Origin: Sperchopsis tessellata
Taxonomy: Eukaryota > Arthropoda > Insecta > Coleoptera > Hydrophilidae
Assembly (NCBI GenBank): GCA_033557685.1
Contig: JAWQRN010000012.1
Coordinates: 1-57,622, forward strand
Length of the DNA: 57,622 bases
Reading direction: 5' to 3'
Position numbers and translations under genes: made by a program. This document shows, piece after piece, positions 1 to 10,659 of the stretch. The notes beneath the pieces were generated by a model that saw only the letters and a list, made by a program, of their open reading frames with translations, was not told where the DNA came from and did no database searches. How positions within the stretch are numbered: the first letter of the stretch is position 1; each line of letters starts with the position of its first letter.

Positions 1-346
1 GGTAGTTTGACGGCTGATCGGTATATCAACGAATGTTTAGCTGATCATGTCATACCTTTTGCTCCATTCGTTGGCGAAAACATTGTTCTTATACATGATA
101 ATGCAAGGCCCACATCGCACAGGTGGTAACGTTATATTTAGACGAGGTCAACATTCGGCGATTGCGGCGGCCAACTTATAGCCCTGGTATAAATCCATTC
201 TAGAAACCATCCAAGAACTAAGAGTAGCTCCTCTTGAAGAATTGGAGAACATTTCGCAAGAAGACATTGTCAGCTGCATTCAAAGTTTACCATGCCGAAT
301 GACAGCGGTTATGAGGGCTCGCGGAGGTAATACGCGCTATTCATGA
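1..346 (+). pseudogene. Tc1-family transposase remnant (3' part)
   Basis: Decayed C-terminal part of a Tc1/mariner-superfamily DDE transposase. Reading + from base 1 gives GSLTADRYINE, then the family motif HDNARP (the second catalytic Asp region) near 97-114. A frameshift follows at about 115-125, then a YSPGINP stretch matching the usual YSPDLNPIE block, and a final ARGGNTRYS ending at the TGA at 344-346. The conserved Glu of the NPIE motif is lost, so the copy cannot be active. The element continues beyond the left edge and sits in the intron before the exon at 609-856. Confidence 0.8.
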
Positions 347-608
347 TTACATAAATTTGTGTTTTAAGCAAATCTATAAGGACATTGAATTTTCTTGATT
401 TTGTAGAGTTTTCTGTTCTTTTCAATTTATTGTACTTAAAAGATATGTTTATTTAATTTTATTTTTGTGATTTTGCACATAAGGCTCTTATAAAAAAAAA
501 CATTAAAACATAAACCCAATTTTTTTGTTTTACACCGATTAAATGGAGATTACAAATGTTGCAAATTAAATATTCATGAAAATTATATATTTTTTTTTTA
601 ATTTACAG

Positions 609-856
609 GGGAACCAATTTACCAAGTGTATATGGTGACACCCGACCAAGGCAAAACTGAAATAACTCTAAACCAAGACATCTTACAAAATCTGACCCAA
701 TCCGTTGTCAATCAGCCGGACTTAGGACAATTTGGTGCCCAAAACATTTTAACCATATCTACACAAGTAAACGAAGAACCAGTGGTAGAAAATAACATGA
801 CTATACCCGAAGGCGACGGAGGATCCATGCGACCAATGAAATCTGATCCTCAGTAA
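609..856 (+). CDS. Terminal coding exon of an unrecognised gene
   Basis: Last exon of a + strand gene whose earlier exons lie left of the window. A pyrimidine-rich tract ends in TTTACAG at 602-608; the exon opens with two bases completing a codon and then reads EPIYQVYMVTPDQGKTEITL, running to TAA at 854-856 (81 whole codons). The peptide is rich in Q, N and acidic residues (LGQFGAQNILTIS, VVENNMTIPEGDGG) with no membrane segment, cysteine or histidine pairs, or catalytic motif. It resembles the low-complexity C-terminus of a transcription factor, but I cannot name the family. AATAAA follows at about 953. The ATG at 632 is internal and should not be taken as the start. Confidence 0.6.
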
Positions 857-2570
857 ATATTTTTTAACCAAAGATGTACTTTTGTATTAAGCAATTCATA
901 TGTTACAAATATAGTTAATGCTATATTCGAAAACATTGCGCTTTTAGCGTCAAATAAAAAGTGCCTAATTTTTTGGTTCAGAGGATTATATAATGCTCAA
1001 AAGCTTCATTTTCCTGCAGGTGTTTTTCAGGGCAACAAACAAGACGGCACATATTTTGTCTTTGGTTTTAGAGTAGCTTTAAGGTTGCCGTACGTATGTC
1101 AAAAAAGCAATAAAGATGAACATTTTATACCTCAACAACTTTTCAACCAATTCTGAATTGAGATTCGTTATTCTTAACCATTTGCTTTGTTCATACGTTA
1201 ACAACTAAGATCATATATAAAAACAAATATATTACAGACTGCTTTTTTATATAAGTATAAGTCAAATGTATATACAGTGTTCCCTCGATTGCGCGGAGGT
1301 TACTTTCCGAAAAAATATCACACAGTTCGAAATCACGCTTTTCAAATTATAGTTTGCATAATATTGTCACGCCAGCTTAGAATGCACAGTTATAATATTC
1401 AATGGACATTCGTTAAAATGTTGGAAGCCATGTGAGTTGTATTTAACTCACGATATGTTTGGTTCAGAGATTGCGTGAGTTATATATAATTCTAACGACG
1501 GATTTGATTCTATGTTCTGTGAGTTGAATGCATGTCTATTAGCCTAGACATTATTAAGTGAAAGTAAGTTTTTTTTTTCACAGAAAATAAACAAAAATAA
1601 TGAATTTTTATTGAATATAATTGTGTTTTATGCCATTTTTATGAAATATAAACAGCCCCGTGAGTACCATTATATTTTTATTGCTTTGTGTTTTATTAAA
1701 ATGTATTCAATTCATCGCATATTCTCTTCCCCTTTCATATATACGTATCAAAATGTGCATCTTCTCGCCAAATCACATTTTTAAGGTAGATATTTTTTCT
1801 GTTTCTATCTTCATGTTTTCTTTTCTCTTATTATGCGCGTAACTTATACAACCCACTTGATTATCCATGAGTTGCAAGTAAATCAAACAAACAATTGTCT
1901 AAATGGGTCGTGTTTTTTAATTAAAGGTTTTTGTAATACAAGAAAACTTCCACTTCATTAAAGAAACTATATTTAGTGTAAAATGTAAAAGTACGCAAAA
2001 ATAATAAAACGAATGTAAAGGATTGAAAAATACATGTGCTCTTGTTGAAAGCCAGCGTAAGAAGAAAGTTTGTTATTTCTTCCAAGCTAAAAGCTTGGGC
2101 GTTTTGCTCCCTCTGTAACAATGTCATTTTTTAAGCATTTAACTAATATGTCTGATTTCAATAGAGATAACAATTTCTACATATATAGATAAATAAAAAT
2201 ACATTTCATTTAGACTATTGAAAAATCATGCAAACAAAATATTAGTTGTAATTACGATGTTGAAACGATGCAAAATAAGAACACGCACAAATCAAGGGAA
2301 TATTGTATTTTTTTCATTTTAGTGGTAGGTGCACCATTCTGATGGATGTTATTTATTTTTTGTTTTTACTTTGTATGTTTGGTATTCTTTTTAACGCTTA
2401 TTTTTGAATTTTGTACATATAATTTTAGGATTTAAATAAAACTAATTTTTCGTTTGTATGTATGTATATCCGAAATTTATAAATAATACTCAAGAAATAT
2501 TTTGTATGTTGTTTTTATGCTTAGACTGTTGATTATTGAATAAAACATTTTAATGTATATATTTGGGTTT
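857..2570. other. 3' UTR and AT-rich intergenic DNA
   Basis: No gene seen. The first 100 bases are probably 3' UTR of the preceding exon (AATAAA near 953). Further AATAAA-type signals occur near 2435 and 2540, so a longer UTR is possible. A pogo/Tigger-like terminal sequence lies at 1275-1345. The small reading frames here have no protein character. Confidence 0.5.
1275..1345 (+). repeat. pogo/Tigger-like terminal inverted repeat
   Basis: The sequence starting CAGTGTTCCCTCGATTGCGC at 1276 resembles the ends of Tigger/pogo elements (CAG plus a CCCTCG core and GCGCGG). The internal text after it (ACTTTCCGAAAAAATATCAC, AGTTCGAAATCACGC) also has the usual subterminal character. A Tigger transposase remnant on the same strand lies at 4875-5535, so the two may be parts of one element split by LINE insertions, although no matching right-hand end was found. 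Confidence 0.5.
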
Positions 2571-2574
2571 TACT

Positions 2575-2785
2575 TTTTTTGTTAAATAAGCATTCACTGA
2601 TATCGCAACCATTACCATATATTGTTAACCTTTGTCTGGAGACGAATACATTTCCTAGCTTGTTTAAAAGAATGCTTATGAGACCAATTTTCAAAAAAGA
2701 AGGGAGCAATATTTTTGATAAGATAATCACGGAACAGCTAAATTCTTGTATCTCAAAAAATAATAATATAATTAACCCTTAACGA
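2575..2785 (+). mobile_element. Non-LTR retrotransposon RT fragment
   Basis: Short open stretch reading HSLISQPLPYIVNLCLETNTF and RMLMRPIFKKEGSN. This is the start of a jockey/CR1-type reverse transcriptase finger domain (…PL.YI.NL.L..G.FP…P.FKKG…). It breaks off after about 65 codons. Fragment only, no intact ends. Confidence 0.65.
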
Positions 2786-3189
2786 GAGTTTTATTAAAAA
2801 AAAAAACACTAAAACGGCTGTATATTAGCATGAGGACATTATTGAAGCCACAAAGTCTAGTTTGTTGATATGTTTAGTCGATATGTAGTTTATCGTTCAT
2901 ATTAGATACAAATATATTTTCGATTTTGTTTTTTTTAATTAAGGGTACAACTGCATAGACTTCTAAAGTTGCTAAGAAAGAAAATAAAACTAAAAGTTAA
3001 ATTATGTTTTGAAATCAAGAAATTTAACATCTGCATTAACTTGGGGCTTGCAGGTTGAACTCCCACTTTTGAGAGAAACGGAAGTACCTCACACCTAAAT
3101 GTAACAATGTGCTCGCATGATATTGTGAGAAAACTAGAAGGATAGTGCGTTTGAAATGAAGAAAATTTTAACGATCACAAAAATTTTCA

Positions 3190-4645
3190 CATGAAAATAG
3201 TCGAAGCTAGAAAGATCGATAATGCAAAAACCAGGGAAAGAAGGAGGGGATGGTACTTCCAAATAGAGAGATCGCTTGAAATCACCGACAGAATCAGAAG
3301 TGAGTGGGGGAAACAACAAGACCACAGCATGTCGAGGCTATTGAGCACAGTGGTGGGGGCCTGCAACCACTCCTTTAAAAAAAGGAATGAGAACCTTAGA
3401 AGAAAGTCGGCACACTAATGGAGTGATGAAATTGGTGACATCCGCGAACAGTGCCTGCTCGCAGGAAAAAGCTATACGAGAGCTAACGGCAGAATAGAAA
3501 CAAATGAGCTACAGAAGATGCAGCAGAAAGAAAAAAAGGAGTTGAAAGTAGAAATAAAAAGAGGAAAAGAAGACGCTGGAACAGGTTGTGCGACGAGGTG
3601 GACAGTGTTCCTTGGGGAATGGGGTACAATATCGTAAGGGGAAAGCGTGGAACAAGCAAACCAATATCCCTAAACGATAAAGAACAGTTGGAGGTAGCAA
3701 GGCACCTGTTTCTGCTGCATGAGGTGTCTGCCTGGATGGACAGAATAATAATTGTAGAAGAGGTGCCGATATGTACAGAGGAGGAAATACGTAGAGCGGG
3801 AAACAAGATCAAATCTGCGAAGGCCGCCGGGCCAGATGGTGTACCACCAGAAGCCGTAAAGGCGATAACCAGAATGAATTCCGAGATACTGGTGCAGGAC
3901 TTTACTGAATTGCTGACCCCGGGGAGCTTCCCAAAAGAACTAAGGGAGGCCAGGCTGGTGCTGTTGGAACAGCCAAATGAAGAGATAACATACAGACCTC
4001 TATGTTTAATAAATTCCATGGGTAAGCTGTACGAGCAGGTGCTGAACAGGCAGCTACTGGAGAAGATTGGTAGGACCGGTAGCTTGTCCAAAGAACAATA
4101 TGGCTTCAGAGAAGGGCGGTTGACTGTGGAAACCGAAAAACTTCCATTCTGTTTACTCTTAATGTTAAGAACGCCTTCGGCTCTGCACCCTGGAAGGGGA
4201 TATTAAAAGGAGAGAAAGGTAAAGGAGGATATAACAAAAAGAATATGTAGCTACCTACAGGACAGGCAAGTGTGAAAATTTAGAGTTGTCGTGCGGTGCT
4301 CCTCAGGGCTCAGTGTTAGGACCCACCCTGTGGAATATGTATTAGGGCTCGAAATGAGAGAGGGCACACATGTAATAGGCTACGTGGACGACATGGCCGT
4401 CGTGGTATGCGGTGCAAAAAGAGAATATATAGATAAGGATGCGGAGTGGGCCATAGAGAATAGCCAACTGGCTGGGCAGAAGAGGATTGCTCCTCGCCAG
4501 TCAGAAAACAGAGGTTGTGATAATAGCTGACAAAAATACTCTCAGGGAAGTAAGAGTGAAAGTGGGGGACGAAGTGTATATAAGCCAGAACTATATAAAA
4601 TATCTGGGAGTGACAATCGGACGAAACTTGAAGATCCGTGAATAA
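3190..4645 (+). mobile_element. R1-clade-like LINE remnant (RT domain)
   Basis: Decayed non-LTR retrotransposon ORF2 on +, spread over several frames. Diagnostic pieces are KIKSAKAAGPDGVPPEAVKA (3810-3870), the ARLVLLEQPN and YRPLCLINSMGKLYEQVLN block (3940-4050), LSKEQYGFREGR (4085-4120), a shifted GAPQGSVLGPTLWN equivalent (4295-4335) and the catalytic motif GYVDDMAVVV (4377-4405). The order and spelling of the blocks are those of R1-type arthropod LINEs. Frameshifts and stops near 3420, 4200 and 4530 show it is dead. Confidence 0.8.
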
Positions 4646-4874
4646 ATAAATGGTCCTTTTAAAAAAGCTGTAAAACTAGTATATAGACCACCGGTGGGCC
4701 GTATAGCAAGAAACGTGTTAAATTAAAATTCCCCAAGGTGTATCATTTAGAAAATCCAGGAGCATTTTGAGAAATAGATAAAAATAAACTTCCAGTAATT
4801 TAGAAATCAAATAAAAAGGTCCAGATAACTAGAACTTTATTTTTTGACTGGTTCACGAATTGTATCTACTTTAT

Positions 4875-5535
4875 TTTAATTATGGATAATGCTCCTAAGA
4901 AAAATCTAGCAGCTTTACGGTACCAGGTAAAACTTCTTTACATGCCACAAAATACAACCTCGCAGATACAAATGATGAATCACACAGTTATTAAAGCCTT
5001 TAATTTAAAGCTTGTTACATTTGTAATACATCCCCCACTAAAGGATTTCTGGAAAGGCTAGAACAGTAAAAATGCAATCGACAACATAACATCTATCTTG
5101 AAGGAGGTGTCGAATGCAACAAGAAATAAACTTTGAAGAAATGTTGGATACATGCACCACTTACAGTAAAGAAGTGAGCAAATTATTGACTTCTGGAAAA
5201 AAGTTCGGTTAGATGAAATTAGTCTTGATGATGTAGAAGATCTTATTGAAAATGACTGGATTGGCCTCACGAATGAGGAACTTATGAAAGTCGCCAAAAA
5301 ACATAAACGTAAAAACCATAATGATGATGACCACATTCATAAGCATATGACACGAACTTAGTGCGGAATTTAAACATTTACATAAAATGTGCGCTTATTT
5401 TCACGAAACGATCCTGACGAGAAACGCATTGCAAGAGTTTCGGGAAAAAGACATTTAGTAAGATACTTTTAAACGACAAAATGAAAAACAGGTACAACTC
5501 TCGATTTATTCGATCTTTCGTCCATTTAAAACTTT
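4875..5535 (+). pseudogene. pogo/Tigger-type transposase remnant
   Basis: C-terminal half of a Tigger/pogo DDE transposase on +. MDNAPKKNLAALRYQ begins at 4882 and is followed by VKLLYMPQNTTSQIQMMNHT, matching the canonical LDNAP…V.FLPPNTTSL.QPMDQGV. Then come LKDFWKG, KNAIDNIT, the LDEISLDDVEDLIEND and LTNEELMKVAKKHKRK blocks, and an eroded tail (LQEFREKD…KQVQLSIYSIF) like the usual QTSLDKFF ending. Several stops and frameshifts are present, and the catalytic N-terminal half is missing. Confidence 0.78.
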
Positions 5536-5539
5536 AAAA

Positions 5540-6388
5540 TATGACACTCATAGCGTTGGATAATACCTATATTCATAAAAAATAAATAATGGTGAATAAT
5601 ATTGTTGTTTGTTTCAACCCAACAGCGCCATTACTAGCCTTGTATGCAACCGCGATGTCAGACAACGCACTTTTTGTAGCAGTAGCAGTAGCAAATTAGC
5701 AGTGTCAAACGGGGACTACTATACTGCCCAGTTAAATGTACGGGTGAACAATGATATCCTTCAGAACCATCAAACAGCTTCCTAGTGGTTGAGGTTGATG
5801 AAAGCCTTACATGGTGTGCTTAGGATTCTAAAGTTAACATGTGCGCGTCGCTTTATTTTCAAGTATAAGACTCCAATTGAATTAAGGTCACAAATGAACC
5901 ACTACTTCTCTATATTGTAGACAAATTGCAACTTATATGCAACCTTTATTTACAACATTTATAATAAAGCGCACTATCGAACGCAAGATGTAAGAATCTT
6001 CAACCAGATACAATAATGGGTTTAAATGTGGAACAGTTAATAAGCGGGCTGTGAAGTAATGGCTTGAATTCTTAAGAAACATTTTTGGATCAACCGCTCA
6101 GTGATTTGTTTAGACTTTCTACTGTTTCTGACTATAGAACCTGGCTATATATTTGCACTTCTTATGTGATTGTCATTGTATTGACATTTATAAGTGTGTG
6201 TAATTTTATTTGATAGTTATGTGCGATAGCCCGCTCCCCAAGTCGTCTACGAATTTTAGAAGAAAAAGAAGATGCCGGTGACTTAACCTCACAAAGTTAG
6301 CGAAAAACAAAATAAGTTAAAACCATTTCAATACAGGCAGGTTGATTAAGTTTTAAACTGTTAAAATAAATCTTAAAAATCATTCGAA
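5540..6388. other. Spacer and presumptive promoter of SECp43 copy 1
   Basis: No protein-coding gene recognised. The last 150 bases before the ATG carry AACCTCACAAA (about 6286-6296) and a TAAATCTTAAAAATCATTC stretch, close relatives of which precede copies 2 and 3. This proximal 5' region therefore seems to have been duplicated with the gene. Confidence 0.4.
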
Positions 6389-8509
6389 ATGAATAACATG
6401 GTGCATTGCCAGTTGTGGATGGGTTCAGTAAGTATATACCTTAAAGAATTTTCAACATTATTTCGTAAAAGTTTTTTTTACTGAGAACTTTTTCAATTTT
6501 CTATATTCTTGATTCAATTTCTGTTTTGTTATAGCTAGAATCCTACATGACAGAAACATCAATTATCACAGCATTTAGGAAAATGGGTGAAAATCCCTTA
6601 AACGTAAAGGTTATGCGAAATAAATTCACTGGGGAACCCGCTGGATATTGTTTTGTGCATTTCGCTACAGACGAGGAAGCAATTGATGCTATGCACAAAC
6701 TGAATGGTAAACCAATCCCAGGAACTTCGCCCGTAGTTAGGTTTCGCCTAAATAACGCGGGCACCACTGGTAGATCTTTGCTGGAAAGAGAATTTTCCGT
6801 GTGGGTGGGTGATCTCAGTCCAGATGTTGACGATTATAATTTATATAGAGTATTTTCCACAAAGTATAATACCATTAAAACAGCTAAAGGTATGAGTTTT
6901 TACTGTTCTTTAAAATTTTTCTTTCCATGTTGGGTGTACATTTAAATAAATTGGCAGAATAACAACAGCTCTGCTCAATATAAGAAAAGGCACCCGAACT
7001 TTTTATGGTATCTCATTATCCCATAATGTATCATGCTGTTTGGTTTTAACTGTTCGCAGTCGAATTAGATATACTAAACACATTAACAACAAACGTTTTA
7101 AATGGAAATAGTAATGCTGTTAGTGATATATTATAGACTACATTCCAGTTGACTTTGTTTAAGAACTAACTAAACAGAGTCAACTGGAATGTAGTCCGCA
7201 AGTGAGGCCTATTTGGAATTTCATAATACCTTGATGACATGCTTCGATAGATCTTTTTCAGAAAAAGTTAAACGTAAAACAAAACAAACTTTTACCATAA
7301 TGGCACACTGAAGCACGGTCAAAAATGAAGAACCAACTAGATGCAATCTACACAAGTATACAAGCAACAGGGCAGCATGAATATGATGAACTGTAAATAG
7401 TGACAAGTGTAATTTTTATTACATGAATCAATTATTATTATTATTAATAGGCACTTGTATTTGTCATCATTATAATTCTTCAGGCTAAATAACACAAAAG
7501 TTACAGAACAAAAATATTTAATTTATGAAATTTAAGTATAATTTTTATTTTTCTATTTTTTTTTTTTTTTCAGTTATATTGGACAACAGTGGATTCAGTA
7601 AAGGTTATGGTTTTGTCAGATTCGGAAGTGAAGATGAACAGAAAGATAGTTTAACAACAATGAACGGTTACGTGGGCCTAGGAACAAAAGCTTTAAAAAT
7701 TTGTAATGCCGTCCCAAAACCAAAAGGGGCAGTAACTAGTACCACTACAACTGTTAATACAACTGCAACATATGCTGCCACAGGAACTGAATATGCCCAA
7801 TATTATGATCCTTCAACATACTGGCAAAACTATTGGCAATCTGTAAGTGCCAACTTGTTTTATGTGTTTGCACTGTATAGACGCGTGTACCTCCTAGTGG
7901 TTGATCACAAATAACGGTTTGTTGGTGGTGCTAGACTTGTACCATCTTACACGAAAGTGTTTATACTAACTAGGAGTTATACTGCGGCAATGTACGCAAA
8001 TATACTTGAAGGTGAAAGTACAAGTATGATTGATTTTGTGATTTGCAATTAAATGCCTTGTAATAGCACTAGGATATACAGAGGTAATCTTTAAAATCAA
8101 TATTTGTATTTTTATATTTTAAAACTTTTTGTGTTTTGCATATCAAAAATAAAAAACTAAGTGAAATTATTCTACTTTGATTTTTCTTTTAGGGTTATGG
8201 TTACGAACAGCCTCAAGCTGCAGCATCTGCACAGCATGAAGCTTATGCTGCTGTGGAAGCAACTGCAACAGCTCAGAATGTGGACAAAAAAGACGACGAA
8301 GAACTAGAACTAATCGGTAATTGTTTTAGATGTTTTATTAGCTCTAGTAGTTGTAGTTATCTGCAAGATCTTGTTTTTTTTTTTCAGAACACTGTGTACC
8401 GTTAGACGTAGAGAAAATGAACGCAGATACCATGGAACAAGATGTTAACTTTTGGGGGGCTATTGACAACTCCAGGTGGTTACCATGCGAGGTTTTAGAA
8501 ATTTCCTGA
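6389..8509 (+). CDS. TRNAU1AP: tRNA selenocysteine 1-associated protein 1 (SECp43), copy 1
   Basis: Two-RRM protein of the SECp43/TRNAU1AP family, known in animals as a partner of tRNA-Sec and its Ser-tRNA-modifying machinery. Five exons: 6389-6427, 6535-6889, 7574-7842, 8193-8316 and 8388-8509, with GT/AG borders and phases 0,1,0,1. They join to 302 aa ending in TGA. RRM1 has RNP2 LWMGSL (about 9-14) and RNP1 AGYCFVHF (49-56). RRM2 has VWVGDL (102-107) and KGYGFVRF (141-148). A Tyr/Gln-rich stretch (YAQYYDPSTYWQNYW) and an acidic stretch (KKDDEELEL) follow, then the family C-terminal box NFWGAIDNSRWLPCE. Human SECp43 is of similar length and has the same LWMGDLE..M start. AATAAA lies at 8602. 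First of three tandem copies. The gene identity is firm; its role in this organism is inferred. Confidence 0.92.
7136..7196. repeat. 61-nt near-perfect hairpin in SECp43 copy 1 intron 2
   Basis: Bases 7136-7161 pair with 7171-7196. Nineteen outer pairs (GACTACATTCCAGTTGACT against its complement) are perfect, followed by one T-G wobble and six more pairs, with a loop of about 9 bases. It could be a tiny foldback insertion or the stem of a small RNA precursor. No neighbouring sequence decides between these. Confidence 0.85.
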
Positions 8510-8601
8510 TCAAGGGCGAAATCATATAATCTTAAGATGTAATCTTCAACTTAAGTAATTGTACAGTTAAGATTTTTTTATAGGAAAGTGTAACTTGTTC
8601 T

Positions 8602-8607
8602 AATAAA
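8602..8607 (+). terminator. Poly(A) signal, SECp43 copy 1
   Basis: AATAAA 93 bases after the stop codon. The conserved 3' UTR segment TTGTACAGTTAAG between stop and signal recurs downstream of copy 2 and, in part, copy 3. Confidence 0.6.
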
Positions 8608-8609
8608 AT

Positions 8610-9205
8610 AATTTTTTACTATCAGAATGGTGTATTATTGCATGGTGATTTTTGTTGATACATAAAAAAGATGCCAATGAATGCACTCCATCAAAGAGCG
8701 TGTTCAGGCACACTGGCACCAGACATGGGTTGGTACAACATCGGCAATATCATTGAATGACAATTCTGTTTGGCAGTGCAGTAAAAGGTTGCTGAAACCC
8801 ACTATAGTTGTCTTTATGTTAGGGCATTTGGCATAGCCAATTTGCCAGAACCCGCTATTGTTTATCAGGGGTTGGTTGGTTATGATGGCACAACTGGAGG
8901 TACGCCAGGCGTAGCTTGACACCCTGCAAGAAGTGAAAAGCATCATACGCAAATTTAGCGTACAAAATATTGCCTTGAAACCAGGGCTGGTTGAGACGTC
9001 AGTTTTTCGGGCCTCAGATCGAGGCCCCGCGCTCAAAAGGGCCCCGCACTTTCAAATTTCAAAGAAAATTAGATAATAGTCCTACTAATACCTTCTTTGC
9101 GAAGTCCAGCAAAACCTCCAGCAGGCCCTGCTTGAAACATGCCAGACTGGGTAGTAGAAGTGTATGTCAGTATACTGAATAGTATCTACATACACGTAAA
9201 CTTTT
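8610..9205. other. Spacer with unclassified repeat-like sequence
   Basis: No host gene recognised. Both strands have short open stretches (8704-9036 on -, 8991-9182 on +) without domain motifs. They adjoin a decayed LINE and may be its eroded 5' part. Confidence 0.35.
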
Positions 9206-9209
9206 CCAG

Positions 9210-10265
9210 TTCCTAGAAGTTGGTAATGGTGATTTTATTCCCAAAACCGGGGAAAACGACTAGGTACGCTGACAACCACAACAAATAAAATATTTGAACA
9301 CACTTTACATTGAAGATTGCTAAATGAAATCTGCTCTGAGTTTTATTCATCGAATGGTAGTTCAGATTATAGCACGGCTGCTCAAATACTACAGCTTACA
9401 GAATACATTACATGAGCATTTTAAAAAATAGAAGATTTGGTAGCCCGGACTACTGGAGAAACTGATTTACACGGGACTCCCAGACGTCTACCCCAACGTT
9501 ATCCGATCGTATCTGAGCGACAGGAGTTTCTATGTCAGTAGCGAAGGACCGGCGTCGACTAGTTGAGCATATGGGCAGGCGTATCCGCAAGTTAACGTCA
9601 TGGGTCCTTTGTTTTTTAGCTAGTTTTTGTCAATAACACACCAAGGGACATCAACAACTCACTCAAGGGAGTCAACACCGTCCTATTTACTTTGTCCTGG
9701 CAACTGGACCAAGTTGCGATGAGATTTCAGTGACAACTGCTCGGCCTGGAAGCATGTACCTCTATGTGGCTTATCAAAGTGTTTAGAAAGACGCGTTATC
9801 AAGATGGTTATTCAACTTCGACTTCTCCTAGAAGGATACAATTAAATACCTAGGCATTACCCTAGATAGGCGGCTGAACATGCGGGGCCACACGGACTTT
9901 AGTCTGTGTAAGGCAAATGGGCAGTTCTGCAGATTTTACCCCTTGTTAAACAACCCGTCGAATTATCGTTTGATACAAAAAGCATTATCCAACCGGTGCT
10001 CGCATACGGTGCCGCAGCGTGCTTGTAAGAATCTACGTGCATGAAACGCCTACACGTCTTCCAGAACAAACTGTGAGCCATGACTGGTGCCCTCTCTTCA
10101 TTTATAATAGAACTGTGCATCGCGATCTTATTATCACGGTGAGTGAGTGTGTGTTGAGACGAACCCAAAAACTGTACTGTAGATTGGCCAATACGACGCC
10201 CAAAATCCTTTCTTTCAATATTAATGCCCCAACCTCCTGTTTGAGGTGGGAATGTAAGTAGTGAA
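9210..10265 (+). mobile_element. jockey-like LINE remnant
   Basis: Heavily mutated non-LTR retrotransposon RT on +. Recognisable pieces in shifting frames are FIPKTGEND near 9230, KIFEHTLH, LIYTGLPDVYPNVIRSYLSD (about 9460-9515), RSFYVSSEGP, VNNTPRDINNSL, and the post-catalytic IKYLGITLDRRLNMRGHTDF (about 9840-9900). Dead copy in the spacer between SECp43 copies 1 and 2. Confidence 0.65.
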
Positions 10266-10593
10266 ACTCGACCTCGGTTGTGTCAGGAGGAATTTCTGGA
10301 CCGTACATGCCCAAGAAAGATATTCTAAAAATAGTTAATCGTGGATGCAAAATTAAAAAAAGATTACAATTGTTGTAATAGCTGTGTAGTGTTTTTTTGT
10401 AACAATAGGTAATTTCACAATATGAAAACAGGTCAGAGATAAATAATCATGGCAAATACCACTGTATCAACAGCATTTAACTAGAAATTAATAAAAAAAT
10501 TTACGGTACAAACTGTTACCATACATCAAACAAAAAGAAGATCCATGTTAACGATTTAACCTTACAAAATTCGAATTAAACATAATCAACTGT

Positions 10594-10609
10594 TGTCATT
10601 TGAATGTCG
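10594..10609 (+). promoter_or_regulatory. Conserved upstream block of SECp43 copy 2
   Basis: TGTCATTTGAATGTCG lies 50 bases before the copy 2 ATG and recurs exactly at 14904-14919, before copy 3. It marks duplicated proximal promoter or 5' UTR. Any regulatory role is inference. Confidence 0.45.
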
Positions 10610-10659
10610 ACTGTTAACAACGTTTGAAATAAAGCTCTAAAATCATTTTAAAGAGTAAT

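Noticed and set aside
3483..4091. 202-codon minus-strand frame
   Set aside because: Mirror of the R1-like LINE ORF on the plus strand, which carries the RT motifs; Ser/Phe/Leu-rich antisense composition.
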